From contig CAINDZ010000087.1 in assembly GCA_903847545.1 (NCBI GenBank), positions 1 to 9,367 of the forward strand: 9,367 nucleotides of DNA, read 5' to 3'. Position numbers and translations under genes: made by a program. This document shows, one piece after another, positions 1 through 5,730 of this stretch (within the stretch, counting starts at the first letter, position 1; every line of letters begins with the position of its first letter). Below the pieces are notes generated by a model. It was not told where the DNA came from. It saw nothing but the letters and a program-made list of their open reading frames with translations, and did not search any database. This DNA is from an uncultured bacterium. GTDB lineage: Bacteria > Krumholzibacteriota > Krumholzibacteriia > LZORAL124-64-63.

Positions 1-420
1 CAGTTCGCGCGCCTGCTTGAACCGCTCGGCATGCCGCCACGAGAGCATCAGGACGGTCGAGCCGGCGAACAACAGCACCAGGAAGAACGCGCCCTCGTAC
101 AGGAACATGTTGCGCCGGCGGCGGCCCTCGGCCGTGACCTCGGCCACGACCTTGGGGTCGATCTCGGTCTCGATGCCGTGCGGCGTGCGCCGGAAGACGA
201 GGTTGGGGAACGAGGGGCCGAGCCAGCGCTCGGGGTCGGCGCGCACCTCGGGATCGGTGCGGATCAGGAACGCGGCGTGCAACCGGTCGTTGGCATTCTT
301 CTGCAGGCTGTACTCGACGTACAGGCGTCCCTCGTCGGTCAGGTAGTAGATCCACCAGACGCCGAGCGCGCACAGCATCGCGACGAGCGCCGCGTAGAAG
401 ATACCCATGCGACTGCGCAA
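1..420 (-). CDS. Partial two-helix membrane sensor, probably histidine kinase N-terminus
   Basis: This reading frame is open for 140 codons from a TTG at its right end to the left window edge, so the C-terminal part is missing. A short cytoplasmic start (MRSRMG) leads into a first membrane helix (about residues 7-26). A roughly 75-residue extracytoplasmic segment follows (about 28-103, including YVEYSLQKNANDRLHAAF). A second helix (about 105-127) comes next, then a basic/amphipathic stretch (WRHAERFKQAREL) at the edge. This helix, small sensor domain, helix, juxtamembrane coil layout is typical of membrane sensor histidine kinases, where the phosphoacceptor domain would follow. No catalytic motif lies inside the window, so the kinase call is inference; a chemoreceptor-like or other two-helix sensor is possible. 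TTG is chosen because GGGAGG sits 5 bases before it; the in-frame ATG at 408 would be 17 bases from that site. It lies downstream of the tRNA-Met terminator. Confidence 0.6.
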   Translation of the reverse strand, partial: MRSRMGIFYAALVAMLCALGVWWIYYLTDEGRLYVEYSLQKNANDRLHAAFLIRTDPEVRADPERWLGPSFPNLVFRRTPHGIETEIDPKVVAEVTAEGRRRRNMFLYEGAFFLVLLFAGSTVLMLSWRHAERFKQAREL

Positions 421-425
421 CGCGG

Positions 426-431
426 CCTCCC
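426..431 (-). promoter_or_regulatory. Ribosome binding site that selects the TTG start
   Basis: On the minus strand GGGAGG ends 5 bases before the TTG at 418-420. The alternative ATG four codons downstream has no site of its own at usable spacing. The TTG start also adds two arginines in front of the first membrane helix, which fits the positive-inside rule. Confidence 0.5.
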
Positions 432-490
432 TCGGCTGTCCCGCTCCCGCACCCGGTCCCGGGCCAGCCCGGGGTCGACAGATGATAAGC

Positions 491-519
491 AAAAGGCCCG
501 GCCGTAGCCGGGCCTTTTT
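491..519 (-). terminator. Hairpin terminator after tRNA-Met (could work both ways)
   Basis: The arms GGCCCGGC (495-502) and GCCGGGCC (507-514) form a perfect 8-bp stem with a 4-base loop. The stem is flanked by AAAA on the left and TTTTT on the right. Read on the minus strand it starts 3 bases after the CCA end of the tRNA and ends in a short T-run, so it should end the tRNA transcript before the downstream membrane gene. Confidence 0.85.
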
Positions 520-522
520 ATG

Positions 523-599
<77 letters not shown>

Positions 600-623
600 T
601 CCATGTCATCGTTCAGCGCGGCG

Positions 624-652
624 AATATAGGCAGCGACCGGGGGGCTGTCAA
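624..652 (-). promoter_or_regulatory. Sigma70-type promoter of tRNA-Met
   Basis: On the minus strand a perfect -35 box TTGACA (647-652) is followed by exactly 17 bases and TATATT (624-629, 5 of 6 matches to TATAAT). The predicted transcript start is near 617, leaving a leader of about 18 bases before the tRNA. The spacer holds a run of C, unlike the AT-rich -10 region. Confidence 0.88.
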
Positions 653-679
653 GGCGGGCCACCGGGCCCCTGCCGATGC

Positions 680-703
680 CCCCGACAATGACCCCGACAA
701 TGA
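680..703. repeat. 12-base tandem repeat, two copies
   Basis: CCCCGACAATGA occurs twice back to back (680-691 and 692-703), followed by a partial third CCCC. The pair is enclosed by a 6-base inverted repeat, CGATGC (674-679) and GCATCG (709-714). It lies just after the ftsB stop codon and upstream of the tRNA-Met promoter. Its role is unknown. Confidence 0.7.
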
Positions 704-716
704 CCCCTGCATCGAC

Positions 717-1097
717 CTAGTGGCCGTCGTGGCCGTTGCCGTCCCCGGCGGGGACCAGCGTCAGCACGGCCTCGCCGGGCTTCTGCATGCCGGCCCTTTC
801 GCGCGCCAGGCGCTCGAGCAGTTCAGGGTCGGTCTTGATCTGCCGAAGGTCGCGCCGCAGGTCCTCGTTGCGCTTGACCAGGTCGTCGACCTCGGCCGCC
901 AGCTTCGCGTCCTGGGCCTTGAGGTGACGCCAGGCCGGCAGGCCGCTGTCGCCCAGCTGCACGAGCACCACGCCCGCCACCAGTGCGACGAGGCCCAGCC
1001 ACAGGACGGTGCCGGGCACCGAGACGCGACCGCGCGGGCCGGGACGCGGGGTCCCGGCACGCGCGGCGAACTTCAACGGACGGGGCATCCTTGCCAC
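717..1097 (-). CDS. ftsB: FtsB/DivIC-family cell division protein
   Basis: A 126-residue protein. It has a basic cytoplasmic N-terminus (about 1-26), one membrane helix (about 27-48, VPGTVLWLGLVALVAGVVLV) and a coiled-coil segment (about 55-90, with KLAAEVDDLVKRNEDLRRDL). It ends with the family's conserved tail pattern of a DP-LLE-LARE-G-KPGE type (89-109). FtsB/DivIC proteins form the FtsQ-FtsL-FtsB type complex that couples the divisome to septal peptidoglycan synthesis. The extreme C-terminus (GDGNGHDGH) is Gly/His/Asp-rich and not part of the known domain. GTG is chosen because AAGGAG (1106-1111) lies 8 bases upstream; the in-frame ATG at 1088 would be too far. It starts 18 bases after the eno stop, so the two are probably one transcript; eno-ftsB adjacency is known in Pseudomonas and relatives. 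FtsB versus DivIC naming cannot be settled from sequence alone. Confidence 0.88.
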   Translation of the reverse strand: MARMPRPLKFAARAGTPRPGPRGRVSVPGTVLWLGLVALVAGVVLVQLGDSGLPAWRHLKAQDAKLAAEVDDLVKRNEDLRRDLRQIKTDPELLERLARERAGMQKPGEAVLTLVPAGDGNGHDGH

Positions 1098-1115
1098 GGG
1101 TTCCGCTCCTTCGGT

Positions 1116-2399
1116 CTAGCGCAGGTTGTAGAAGCAACCGAGGCCGGGGTACACGGCCAGGTCGTCGAGTTCCTCTTCGATGCGCAGCAGCTGGTTGTAC
1201 TTCTCGACGCGGTCGCTGCGGCACAGCGAGCCCGTCTTGATCTGGCCGGCGTTCGTGGCCACCGCCAGGTCGGCGATGGTGTTGTCGGCCGTCTCGCCGC
1301 TGCGGTGGCTGATCACGTTGGTGAATCGCGCGCGCTTGGCCGTCTCGATGGTTTCGAGCGTCTCGCTCAGCGAGCCGATCTGGTTCAGCTTGACCAGGAT
1401 GCTGTTGGCGCAGCCCTCGCTGATCGCGCGGCGCAGGCGCACAGGGTTGGTCACCAGCAGGTCGTCGCCGACGATCTGCACGCGGTTACCGAGCGCCTCG
1501 TACAGCTTGCCCCAGCCGGTCCAGTCGTTCTCGTCGAGGCCGTCCTCGATAGACATGATCGGGTAGTTGTCGACCAGCGTGCGGTAGTACTCGATCAGCC
1601 GCTCGGCCTCCCAGGGCTCGCCGCCCTCGGCCGCCAGCAGGTACCTGCCGTCCTTGTGCAGCTCGCTCGAGGCGACGTCCAGCGCCAGCACGATGTCCTC
1701 GCCCGGCCGGTAGCCGGCCTTCTCGATGGCCTTGCACAGGTAGTCCAGCGCCTCGCGGTTGCTGCCCAGGTTGGGGGCGAAGCCGCCCTCGTCGCCGACC
1801 GACGTGGCCAGGCCCTTCTCGGCCAGGATCTTCTTCAGCGCATGGAACGTCTCGGCGCCGTAGCGCAGCGCCTCCTTGAACGAGGGGGCGCCCACCGGCA
1901 TGATCATGAATTCCTGGATGTCGACGTTGTTGTCGGCGTGCGAGCCGCCGTTCAGCACGTTCATCATCGGCACCGGCAGGGTGTGCGCGTGCACGCCGCC
2001 CAGGTACTGGTACAGCGGCAGGCCCACCGACGCGGCGGCCGCCTTGGCCACGGCCAGGCTGACGCCCAGGATCGCGTTCGCGCCGATCTTGCCCTTGTTG
2101 GCCGTGCCGTCCATGTCCAGCAGCAGGCGGTCGATCTCGCGCTGCTCGGTCGCGTCCATGCCCACGAGCGCGTCCTCGAGGTCGTGCACGTTGTCGACGG
2201 CGGTCTGCACGCCCTTGCCGCCGTAGCGCGACTTGTCGCCGTCGCGCAGCTCGAGGGCCTCGTGCTCGCCGGTCGAGGCGCCGCTCGGCACGCCGGCGCG
2301 GCCGACGCTGCCGTCCTCCAGGAACACGTCGACCTCGACGGTCGGGTTGCCACGGGAGTCGAGGATTTCGCGGGCCTGGATGAATTCGATCGAGCTCAT
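1116..2399 (-). CDS. eno: Enolase (phosphopyruvate hydratase)
   Basis: A full-length 427-residue enolase. It interconverts 2-phosphoglycerate and phosphoenolpyruvate in cytosolic glycolysis and is also an RNA-degradosome partner in some bacteria. The N-terminus has the IEFIQAREILDSRGNPTVE signature and the mobile loop SGASTGEHEA (39-48). Active-site features are all visible: SHADNN with H154, E163, E204 in GDEGGFAPN, K337 in VKLNQIGS, SHRSGET (364-370) and K388. The Mg2+ ligands D241, E285 (SIEDG) and D312 (GDDL) are present. Nothing is truncated. The ATG is chosen because family homology begins there; the frame stays open upstream to about 2525, but that stretch lacks enolase sequence and contains the promoter. 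A weak GGGGA lies 4 bases before the ATG. It is first in an operon with ftsB and is transcribed divergently from the sigma-factor gene. Confidence 0.98.
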   Translation of the reverse strand: MSSIEFIQAREILDSRGNPTVEVDVFLEDGSVGRAGVPSGASTGEHEALELRDGDKSRYGGKGVQTAVDNVHDLEDALVGMDATEQREIDRLLLDMDGTANKGKIGANAILGVSLAVAKAAAASVGLPLYQYLGGVHAHTLPVPMMNVLNGGSHADNNVDIQEFMIMPVGAPSFKEALRYGAETFHALKKILAEKGLATSVGDEGGFAPNLGSNREALDYLCKAIEKAGYRPGEDIVLALDVASSELHKDGRYLLAAEGGEPWEAERLIEYYRTLVDNYPIMSIEDGLDENDWTGWGKLYEALGNRVQIVGDDLLVTNPVRLRRAISEGCANSILVKLNQIGSLSETLETIETAKRARFTNVISHRSGETADNTIADLAVATNAGQIKTGSLCRSDRVEKYNQLLRIEEELDDLAVYPGLGCFYNLR

Positions 2400-2475
2400 G
2401 GGATCCCCAGTCTGAAGGCTGTCCGGAGGTTTCGGGTCGGCGTCGCGCCGGCGCCGGCTGCGGTCGCACAGCCGG

Positions 2476-2504
2476 AGTCTAGGATCCGCCTGTGGCAGTG
2501 TCAA
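2476..2504 (-). promoter_or_regulatory. Sigma70-type promoter of eno-ftsB
   Basis: On the minus strand a perfect TTGACA (2499-2504) is followed by 17 bases and TAGACT (2476-2481, 4 of 6 matches). The predicted transcript start is about 70 bases before the eno ATG. It points away from the sigma-factor promoter, with about 50 bases between the two -35 boxes. Confidence 0.78.
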
Positions 2505-2555
2505 CCGCAGGTCCGGGACCGCCACGCCCGGCCGTCGCCCCGCGCGGACCGGGGG

Positions 2556-2585
2556 TTGACCCCCGCCGCGCGCACCGCCTATGTT
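2556..2585 (+). promoter_or_regulatory. Sigma70-type promoter of the ECF sigma gene
   Basis: TTGACC (2556-2561, 5 of 6) and TATGTT (2580-2585) are separated by 18 bases. The predicted start is near 2592, about 25 bases before the sigma-factor ATG. This suggests basal expression by the housekeeping sigma factor rather than purely self-driven expression. Confidence 0.7.
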
Positions 2586-2617
2586 CCCCGTTCGTGCCCA
2601 GCCGCGGAAGGTGACGG

Positions 2618-3199
2618 ATGTTCGATCGCCACCAGGACCTCAAGACGATCCGTCGCTGCAAGCGCGGCGAGGAAGCCGCCTTTGCGGAGATCCTTGCGCG
2701 CTACCGGGGGCCCATCTACAACCTGTGCTACCGCATGGTGCGCAACCCCGAGGACGCCCGCGACCTGGCGCAGGAAGTCTTCATCAAGGTGTTCCGCCTG
2801 CTGGACCGCTTCGACGAGGAGTACGCGTTCAGCAGCTGGCTCTTCCGCATCGCCTCGAACCACTGCATCGACCACCTGCGGCGCAACCGGATGCGCTTCC
2901 TGTCGCTGGACGGCGTGACCGGTCCCGACGGCGAGGAGTTCGAGCTGCAGCTGCCGGACGAGGGGCCCGCGCCCGACACCGTGCTCGAGCGGGGCGAGGC
3001 CGTCGCGCGCCTCGAGGAGGTCATCGCCGACCTCCCACCGCACTACAAGGCGATCACCCTGCTGCGCCACCAGCAGCAGCTGTCCTACGAGGAGATCGCC
3101 GAGGTCCTGCAACTGCCCCTCGGGACGGTCAAGGCCCGGATCCACCGCGCCCGGGCCCAGATCCAGCAGATGCTGGCCGACCGGTCCTACGACATCTGA
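2618..3199 (+). CDS. ECF-family RNA polymerase sigma factor (RpoE-like)
   Basis: A 193-residue protein with the two-domain layout of group IV (ECF) sigma factors. Sigma region 2 spans about 23-90: FAEILARYRGPIYNLCYRMV, then the core-binding DARDLAQEVFIKVFR, then the -10 recognition stretch SSWLFRIASNHCIDHLRR. A variable acidic linker (about 95-125) follows. Sigma region 4 spans about 131-187, with LPPHYKAI and the helix-turn-helix LSYEEIAEVLQLPLGTVKAR that reads the -35 element. There is no extra C-terminal domain. It directs RNA polymerase to a specific regulon when released from its anti-sigma factor. The start is supported by AAGGTGA just upstream at short spacing. The next two genes on the same strand encode a zinc-finger anti-sigma factor and an envelope protein, so this is probably a cell-envelope stress response. 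The ECF subgroup cannot be assigned by eye. Confidence 0.95.
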   Translation: MFDRHQDLKTIRRCKRGEEAAFAEILARYRGPIYNLCYRMVRNPEDARDLAQEVFIKVFRLLDRFDEEYAFSSWLFRIASNHCIDHLRRNRMRFLSLDGVTGPDGEEFELQLPDEGPAPDTVLERGEAVARLEEVIADLPPHYKAITLLRHQQQLSYEEIAEVLQLPLGTVKARIHRARAQIQQMLADRSYDI

Positions 3200-3211
3200 C
3201 GGGGAGGGGGA

Positions 3212-3225
3212 GGGCCGGACGGCCC
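3212..3225. repeat. Small GC-rich hairpin after the sigma gene
   Basis: The arms GGGCC (3212-3216) and GGCCC (3221-3225) enclose GGAC. It is followed by an A-run (3231-3236) rather than a T-run, so it does not look like a plus-strand terminator. Transcription may continue into the anti-sigma gene. Confidence 0.4.
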
Positions 3226-3251
3226 CGCGGAAAAAAGTCACGAAACCCGTG

Positions 3252-3277
3252 CAACCCGGTCCCCCGGCGCGCCGTAG
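3252..3277 (+). promoter_or_regulatory. Candidate ECF-type promoter before the anti-sigma gene
   Basis: CAACC (3252-3256) and CGTAG (3273-3277) are 16 bases apart. This resembles the AAC-type -35 and CGT-type -10 elements read by many ECF sigma factors, at the usual spacing. A short inverted repeat, CACG (3239-3242) and CGTG (3248-3251), precedes it. It is one weak match in GC-rich DNA and I found no second copy upstream of the other genes, so it is only a candidate for autoregulation. Confidence 0.25.
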
Positions 3278-3296
3278 ATCACCGCGGCGGGTGATC
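3277..3296. repeat. Perfect 7-bp inverted repeat, operator-like
   Basis: GATCACC (3277-3283) and GGTGATC (3290-3296) form a perfect inverted repeat with a 6-base GCGGCG centre. It overlaps the end of the candidate ECF -10 element. It may be a protein-binding operator or an RNA hairpin. It has no T-run, so it is not a terminator. Confidence 0.6.
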
Positions 3297-3332
3297 AAGT
3301 CAATGTCGGGGGATTCGACACCTGCCCGGGGA

Positions 3333-3364
3333 GGGAACGGAGGGGCCAAGGCCCGGCCGTTCCC
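3333..3364 (+). repeat. Two-part leader hairpin before the anti-sigma gene
   Basis: GGGAACGG (3333-3340) pairs perfectly with CCGTTCCC (3357-3364). Inside, GGGCC (3343-3347) faces GGCCC (3350-3354), with a two-base mismatch between the two stems. It is followed by C-rich sequence and not by a T-run. It lies 80 bases before the anti-sigma start and could alter RNA stability or the sigma:anti-sigma expression ratio. Confidence 0.55.
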
Positions 3365-3444
3365 CCCCATCACAGATTGCGCACCCCGGCGGCTCCCGGT
3401 TGGGATGCCCGCCGGCAGGCGCCAGGGGGATGGAAGGAGCCGTG

Positions 3445-3966
3445 ATGGACGGCCGCGACCAGAGGGATCACCGGGCAGGACACGGGCTGGATTGCCCGGA
3501 CTGCCGGCTCGAACTGCAGGAATACCTGGACGGGACCCTCGAGAAGAAGCGGTCCCTGGCCGTGTTCATGCACCTGCGCGACTGCGCGGCCTGCCGGGCC
3601 GACCACGACGCGCTGCAGGCCGTGTTCTCGGGGCTCGACGCGCTGCCGGCGCTGGAGGCCCCCGCCGACTTCGACGCGAAGGTCCTGGCCTCGGTGCCCT
3701 ACGGGGCCTACCAGGCGATGGCCTCGCTGCGCCGCGAGCGCGTCCCCGTCTTCCTCGAGGAGCAGTTCCTGCCGGCCTGGCTGCGGGCCCGCGCCACGCG
3801 CGTGGCCGGCCTGGCCGTGGCGGCCGCGGTCGCCTTCGCCTTCGCCGCCGGCGCGGGCGCCGGCTGGCTGCTGGCTCCGGGCCTGGCGGGCCTGGGGCCC
3901 GAATTGCTGTGCCGCCTGCAGGGCGCCGGTCGCCGGCTGGTCGGCCTGCGCCGGGCCGAGGGCTGA
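3445..3966 (+). CDS. Membrane zinc-finger (ZAS-type) anti-sigma factor
   Basis: A 173-residue protein. The N-terminal cytoplasmic domain carries the zinc-binding anti-sigma signature H-x3-C-x2-C (H43, C47, C50 in HLRDCAAC). An upstream CPDC (C17, C20) and the helix LELQEYLDGTLE match putative zinc-finger anti-sigma factors. Such proteins hold an ECF sigma factor inactive at the membrane. One long Ala/Gly-rich hydrophobic segment (about 119-144) follows RARATR, and only about 29 residues remain after it (ending RRLVGLRRAEG). The start is the ATG after AAGGAG (3434-3439, 5-base spacing); the in-frame upstream ATG at 3430 lies before this site. The stop is separated from the next gene by 2 bases, so the two are translationally coupled. 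Its likely partner is the sigma factor 245 bases upstream. Partner identity is inferred from position. Confidence 0.9.
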   Translation: MDGRDQRDHRAGHGLDCPDCRLELQEYLDGTLEKKRSLAVFMHLRDCAACRADHDALQAVFSGLDALPALEAPADFDAKVLASVPYGAYQAMASLRRERVPVFLEEQFLPAWLRARATRVAGLAVAAAVAFAFAAGAGAGWLLAPGLAGLGPELLCRLQGAGRRLVGLRRAEG

Positions 3967-3968
3967 CC

Positions 3969-5387
3969 ATGACCAGCGGGCGGGCACGGGCCACAGCCGT
4001 CGCGCCGGCCGGCGCCTGCCCGCTGGGCGTGCTGCTGCTGGTCGCCGCCCTGACCTCCCTGCCCGTTTCCGCGACGGCCGCCGCGTCGGCCCGCGACCCG
4101 CGCCACACGCAGGTGGCCGCCGACGCCCGCCTGGCGAAGGCCGCCGAGGCGGCCGGCCGCGACTCCCTGCTGCTGGAGATCCGCAAGTACCGCGCGATGA
4201 TCCGCGTGCTGAGCGACAGCCTGGCCCGCAACAGCGACGGCGAGCTCACGGCCGAGCAGCGGGTCATCATCGAGCGGAACATCGGCGACGTCACGCGCAT
4301 CGTCGAGGGCATCGGCGCGCAGCTCGGCAGGATGGAATTCGCCGTCAAGGACAACCGCATCTCGCTGGTGGATGATGCCGGCGACGGGATCGTCATCTCG
4401 ATCCCCGAGAACCTCGACGAGCGCGTCAGCCAGGGCATCGAGGCGCTGACCGAGGCGATCCTGAAGGAACTGCCCGACTCGACCGGCGCCCACGGGCGGC
4501 GCCGTTCGCTGGCGGACTTCATCCCCGTGCCGCGGCCGCCGAAGCCGCCGCGCCACGTCATCGACGGCAACGTCGTGCGCATCGGCCACGCCGTCGCCAT
4601 CGCCGGGAACGAGGACGTGCGCGGCAATGTCGTCGTCGTCTTCGGCGACTGCGAGGTGGCCGGCCGCGTCGACGGCAACGTCGTCACCGTCGGCGGGGCC
4701 CTGCGCCTGCTGGACGAGGCCGAGGTCGACGGCAGCGTGGTGGCCGTCGGCGGGCAGCTCGACGCCTCGCCCGAGGCGAAGGTGGGCGACACCGTCGCCC
4801 TGGACTGGCTCGACGGCGGCCATGCCCGCGGCCACGGCGTGGGGGGGCTGCTCGGCCATCGCGGCCTGACGTTCGCGCTGGCGCAGGGCATGTTCGTGGT
4901 GACGCTGCTGGCCTCGCTGCTGGCCGTGGCCGTGGCGCCGGCGTCGCGGCGCGAGAGCGTGATCGCCCGCCTCAAGGCCGACCCGGGCCGCGTGTTCGGC
5001 GCCGGCGCGCTGCTGGTCGTGACGGCTCCCGCCGCCCTGGCGGTGCTGACGGCCCTGCTCGTGATCACCGTGATCGGCGTGCCGGTGGCGGCCCTGCTCG
5101 CGCTGGCGGTCGGCATCGTCACCGTGCTCGCGGTCGGCGTGACGGGCATCGTGGTGGGGCGTCGCCTGGGGCCGGCGGGCGTCTCGGACCTCCTGGCGAT
5201 GACCATCGGCCTGTGCGTGCTCCATGCCGTGGGCTTCCTCGCCTCGCTGCTCAACCTGATGGGCGCCCCCCTGGCCGCGGTCCTGACCGTCTTCGGGCTG
5301 GCCATCGCGGTCAAGGTCGCGGCGCTGGCCTTCGGTCTCGGCGCCATCGTCGTGACGCGCCTCGGGACCCGTCCCACCCCTCGCTGA
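3969..5387 (+). CDS. Signal peptide / bactofilin-like beta-helix / multi-helix membrane protein
   Basis: A 472-residue protein in four parts. (1) Signal peptide-like N-terminus (about 12-41). (2) A charged, helix-rich segment (about 42-170, with SLLLEIRKYRAMIRVLSDSL), then a Pro-rich linker (186-195). (3) Four repeats of 17-19 residues starting at I198, V217, V234 and V253, each of the form V/I-D/R-G-N/S-V-V followed by small hydrophobics and Gly. These have the look of a bactofilin (polymer-forming, CcmA-like) beta-helix. (4) Several hydrophobic segments (about 302-323, 343-398 probably two helices, 407-428, 431-464) including the VITVIGVPVAALLAL pattern seen in membrane proteins that carry such beta-helices. 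With a cleaved signal peptide the beta-helix would face the periplasm, unlike cytoplasmic bactofilins. GAGG lies 7 bases before the ATG, inside the end of the anti-sigma gene. Operon position suggests a sensor or effector of the sigma system; the function is not established. Confidence 0.8.
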   Translation: MTSGRARATAVAPAGACPLGVLLLVAALTSLPVSATAAASARDPRHTQVAADARLAKAAEAAGRDSLLLEIRKYRAMIRVLSDSLARNSDGELTAEQRVIIERNIGDVTRIVEGIGAQLGRMEFAVKDNRISLVDDAGDGIVISIPENLDERVSQGIEALTEAILKELPDSTGAHGRRRSLADFIPVPRPPKPPRHVIDGNVVRIGHAVAIAGNEDVRGNVVVVFGDCEVAGRVDGNVVTVGGALRLLDEAEVDGSVVAVGGQLDASPEAKVGDTVALDWLDGGHARGHGVGGLLGHRGLTFALAQGMFVVTLLASLLAVAVAPASRRESVIARLKADPGRVFGAGALLVVTAPAALAVLTALLVITVIGVPVAALLALAVGIVTVLAVGVTGIVVGRRLGPAGVSDLLAMTIGLCVLHAVGFLASLLNLMGAPLAAVLTVFGLAIAVKVAALAFGLGAIVVTRLGTRPTPR

Positions 5388-5421
5388 TCCCAGCACCCGA
5401 CCTTCCCGGCGGCGCTGCTTG

Positions 5422-5445
5422 ACGCCCCCGAACTGGGTGTTTTTT
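5422..5445 (+). terminator. Rho-independent terminator of the sigma operon
   Basis: ACGCCC (5422-5427) pairs with GGGTGT (5435-5440), including one G-T pair, with a 7-base loop. It is directly followed by TTTTT (5441-5445). It lies 34 bases after the stop of the beta-helix membrane protein. The stem is short but the position and T-run fit. Confidence 0.65.
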
Positions 5446-5554
5446 CCCGCATAATTGCGCGAATTTTCCCAAGTGCCCCTCGCGGCGCCGTCGCAGGCCT
5501 CCCGGCGGGTGGCTTCCGGCCGCCCTCGGTGGCCTCGCTTCATCGCGTATTTTG

Positions 5555-5583
5555 TTGAACACAAACAGATTATCCCTTAAGAT
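5555..5583 (+). promoter_or_regulatory. Sigma70-type promoter before the metalloprotease gene
   Basis: TTGAAC (5555-5560) and TAAGAT (5578-5583) are 17 bases apart, each matching 4 of 6 consensus bases. They sit in an AT-rich island that stands out from its GC-rich surroundings. An inverted repeat, TTTGT (5551-5555) and ACAAA (5561-5565), wraps the -35 box and could be an operator. Confidence 0.6.
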
Positions 5584-5590
5584 GATTTAT

Positions 5591-5730
5591 CAGGTGAATT
5601 TTTGAAGGTGACGGCCGCCGCCGGGGTCCGGGGTACGGAAGCTGCGTTATTTCGAGCAGGAACGGCAGCGGTGGCGGCGGATTCCCCGCCCGACCCGGAC
5701 AAGGACGATCGCGGCGCAAAGGATCCCATG
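5591..5730 (+). other. Long leader of the metalloprotease transcript
   Basis: About 140 bases separate the predicted transcript start from the chosen ATG. The first part is AT-rich, the rest GC-rich. The frame is open from a TTG at 5602, which has AGGTGA 4 bases before it. That would add 43 polar residues in front of a normal signal peptide, so I treat the stretch as untranslated or as an alternative start. I recognise no riboswitch here. Confidence 0.4.

Noticed and set aside
2400..2525. Upstream extension of enolase by 42 codons
   Set aside because: The family sequence begins at the internal ATG, and the extension contains the eno promoter.
603..2918. 771-codon open frame on the plus strand, opposite ftsB and enolase
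   Set aside because: It is antisense to clearly recognisable enolase and FtsB and rich in repetitive Arg/Ala/Gln/Val. Such long shadow frames are expected in GC-rich DNA with strong third-position bias.
3199..3222. G-rich stretch that might form a G-quadruplex
   Set aside because: Only three runs of three or more G are present before the pattern breaks, so a standard four-run quadruplex is not supported.
3249..3968. N-terminal extension of the beta-helix membrane protein through the anti-sigma gene
   Set aside because: The extension overlaps the anti-sigma frame almost completely and is Arg/Gly/Pro-rich. The ATG at 3969 has a ribosome binding site and is followed at once by a signal peptide.
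3566..5564. Two open frames of more than 600 codons on the minus strand opposite the anti-sigma and beta-helix genes
   Set aside because: Low-complexity Arg/Ala/Pro/Thr-rich translations with no domain. The plus strand has coherent domains, ribosome binding sites and coupled stops and starts.
5602..5730. TTG start giving a longer metalloprotease
   Set aside because: It would place 43 polar residues before a standard signal peptide. The ATG pair at 5728/5731 has AAAGGA at good spacing.
5700..5730. GGCGCAAAGG resembling part of a cyclic-di-GMP (GEMM) riboswitch
   Set aside because: Only the short GCAAAG similarity is present. The other conserved GEMM segments and stems are missing.
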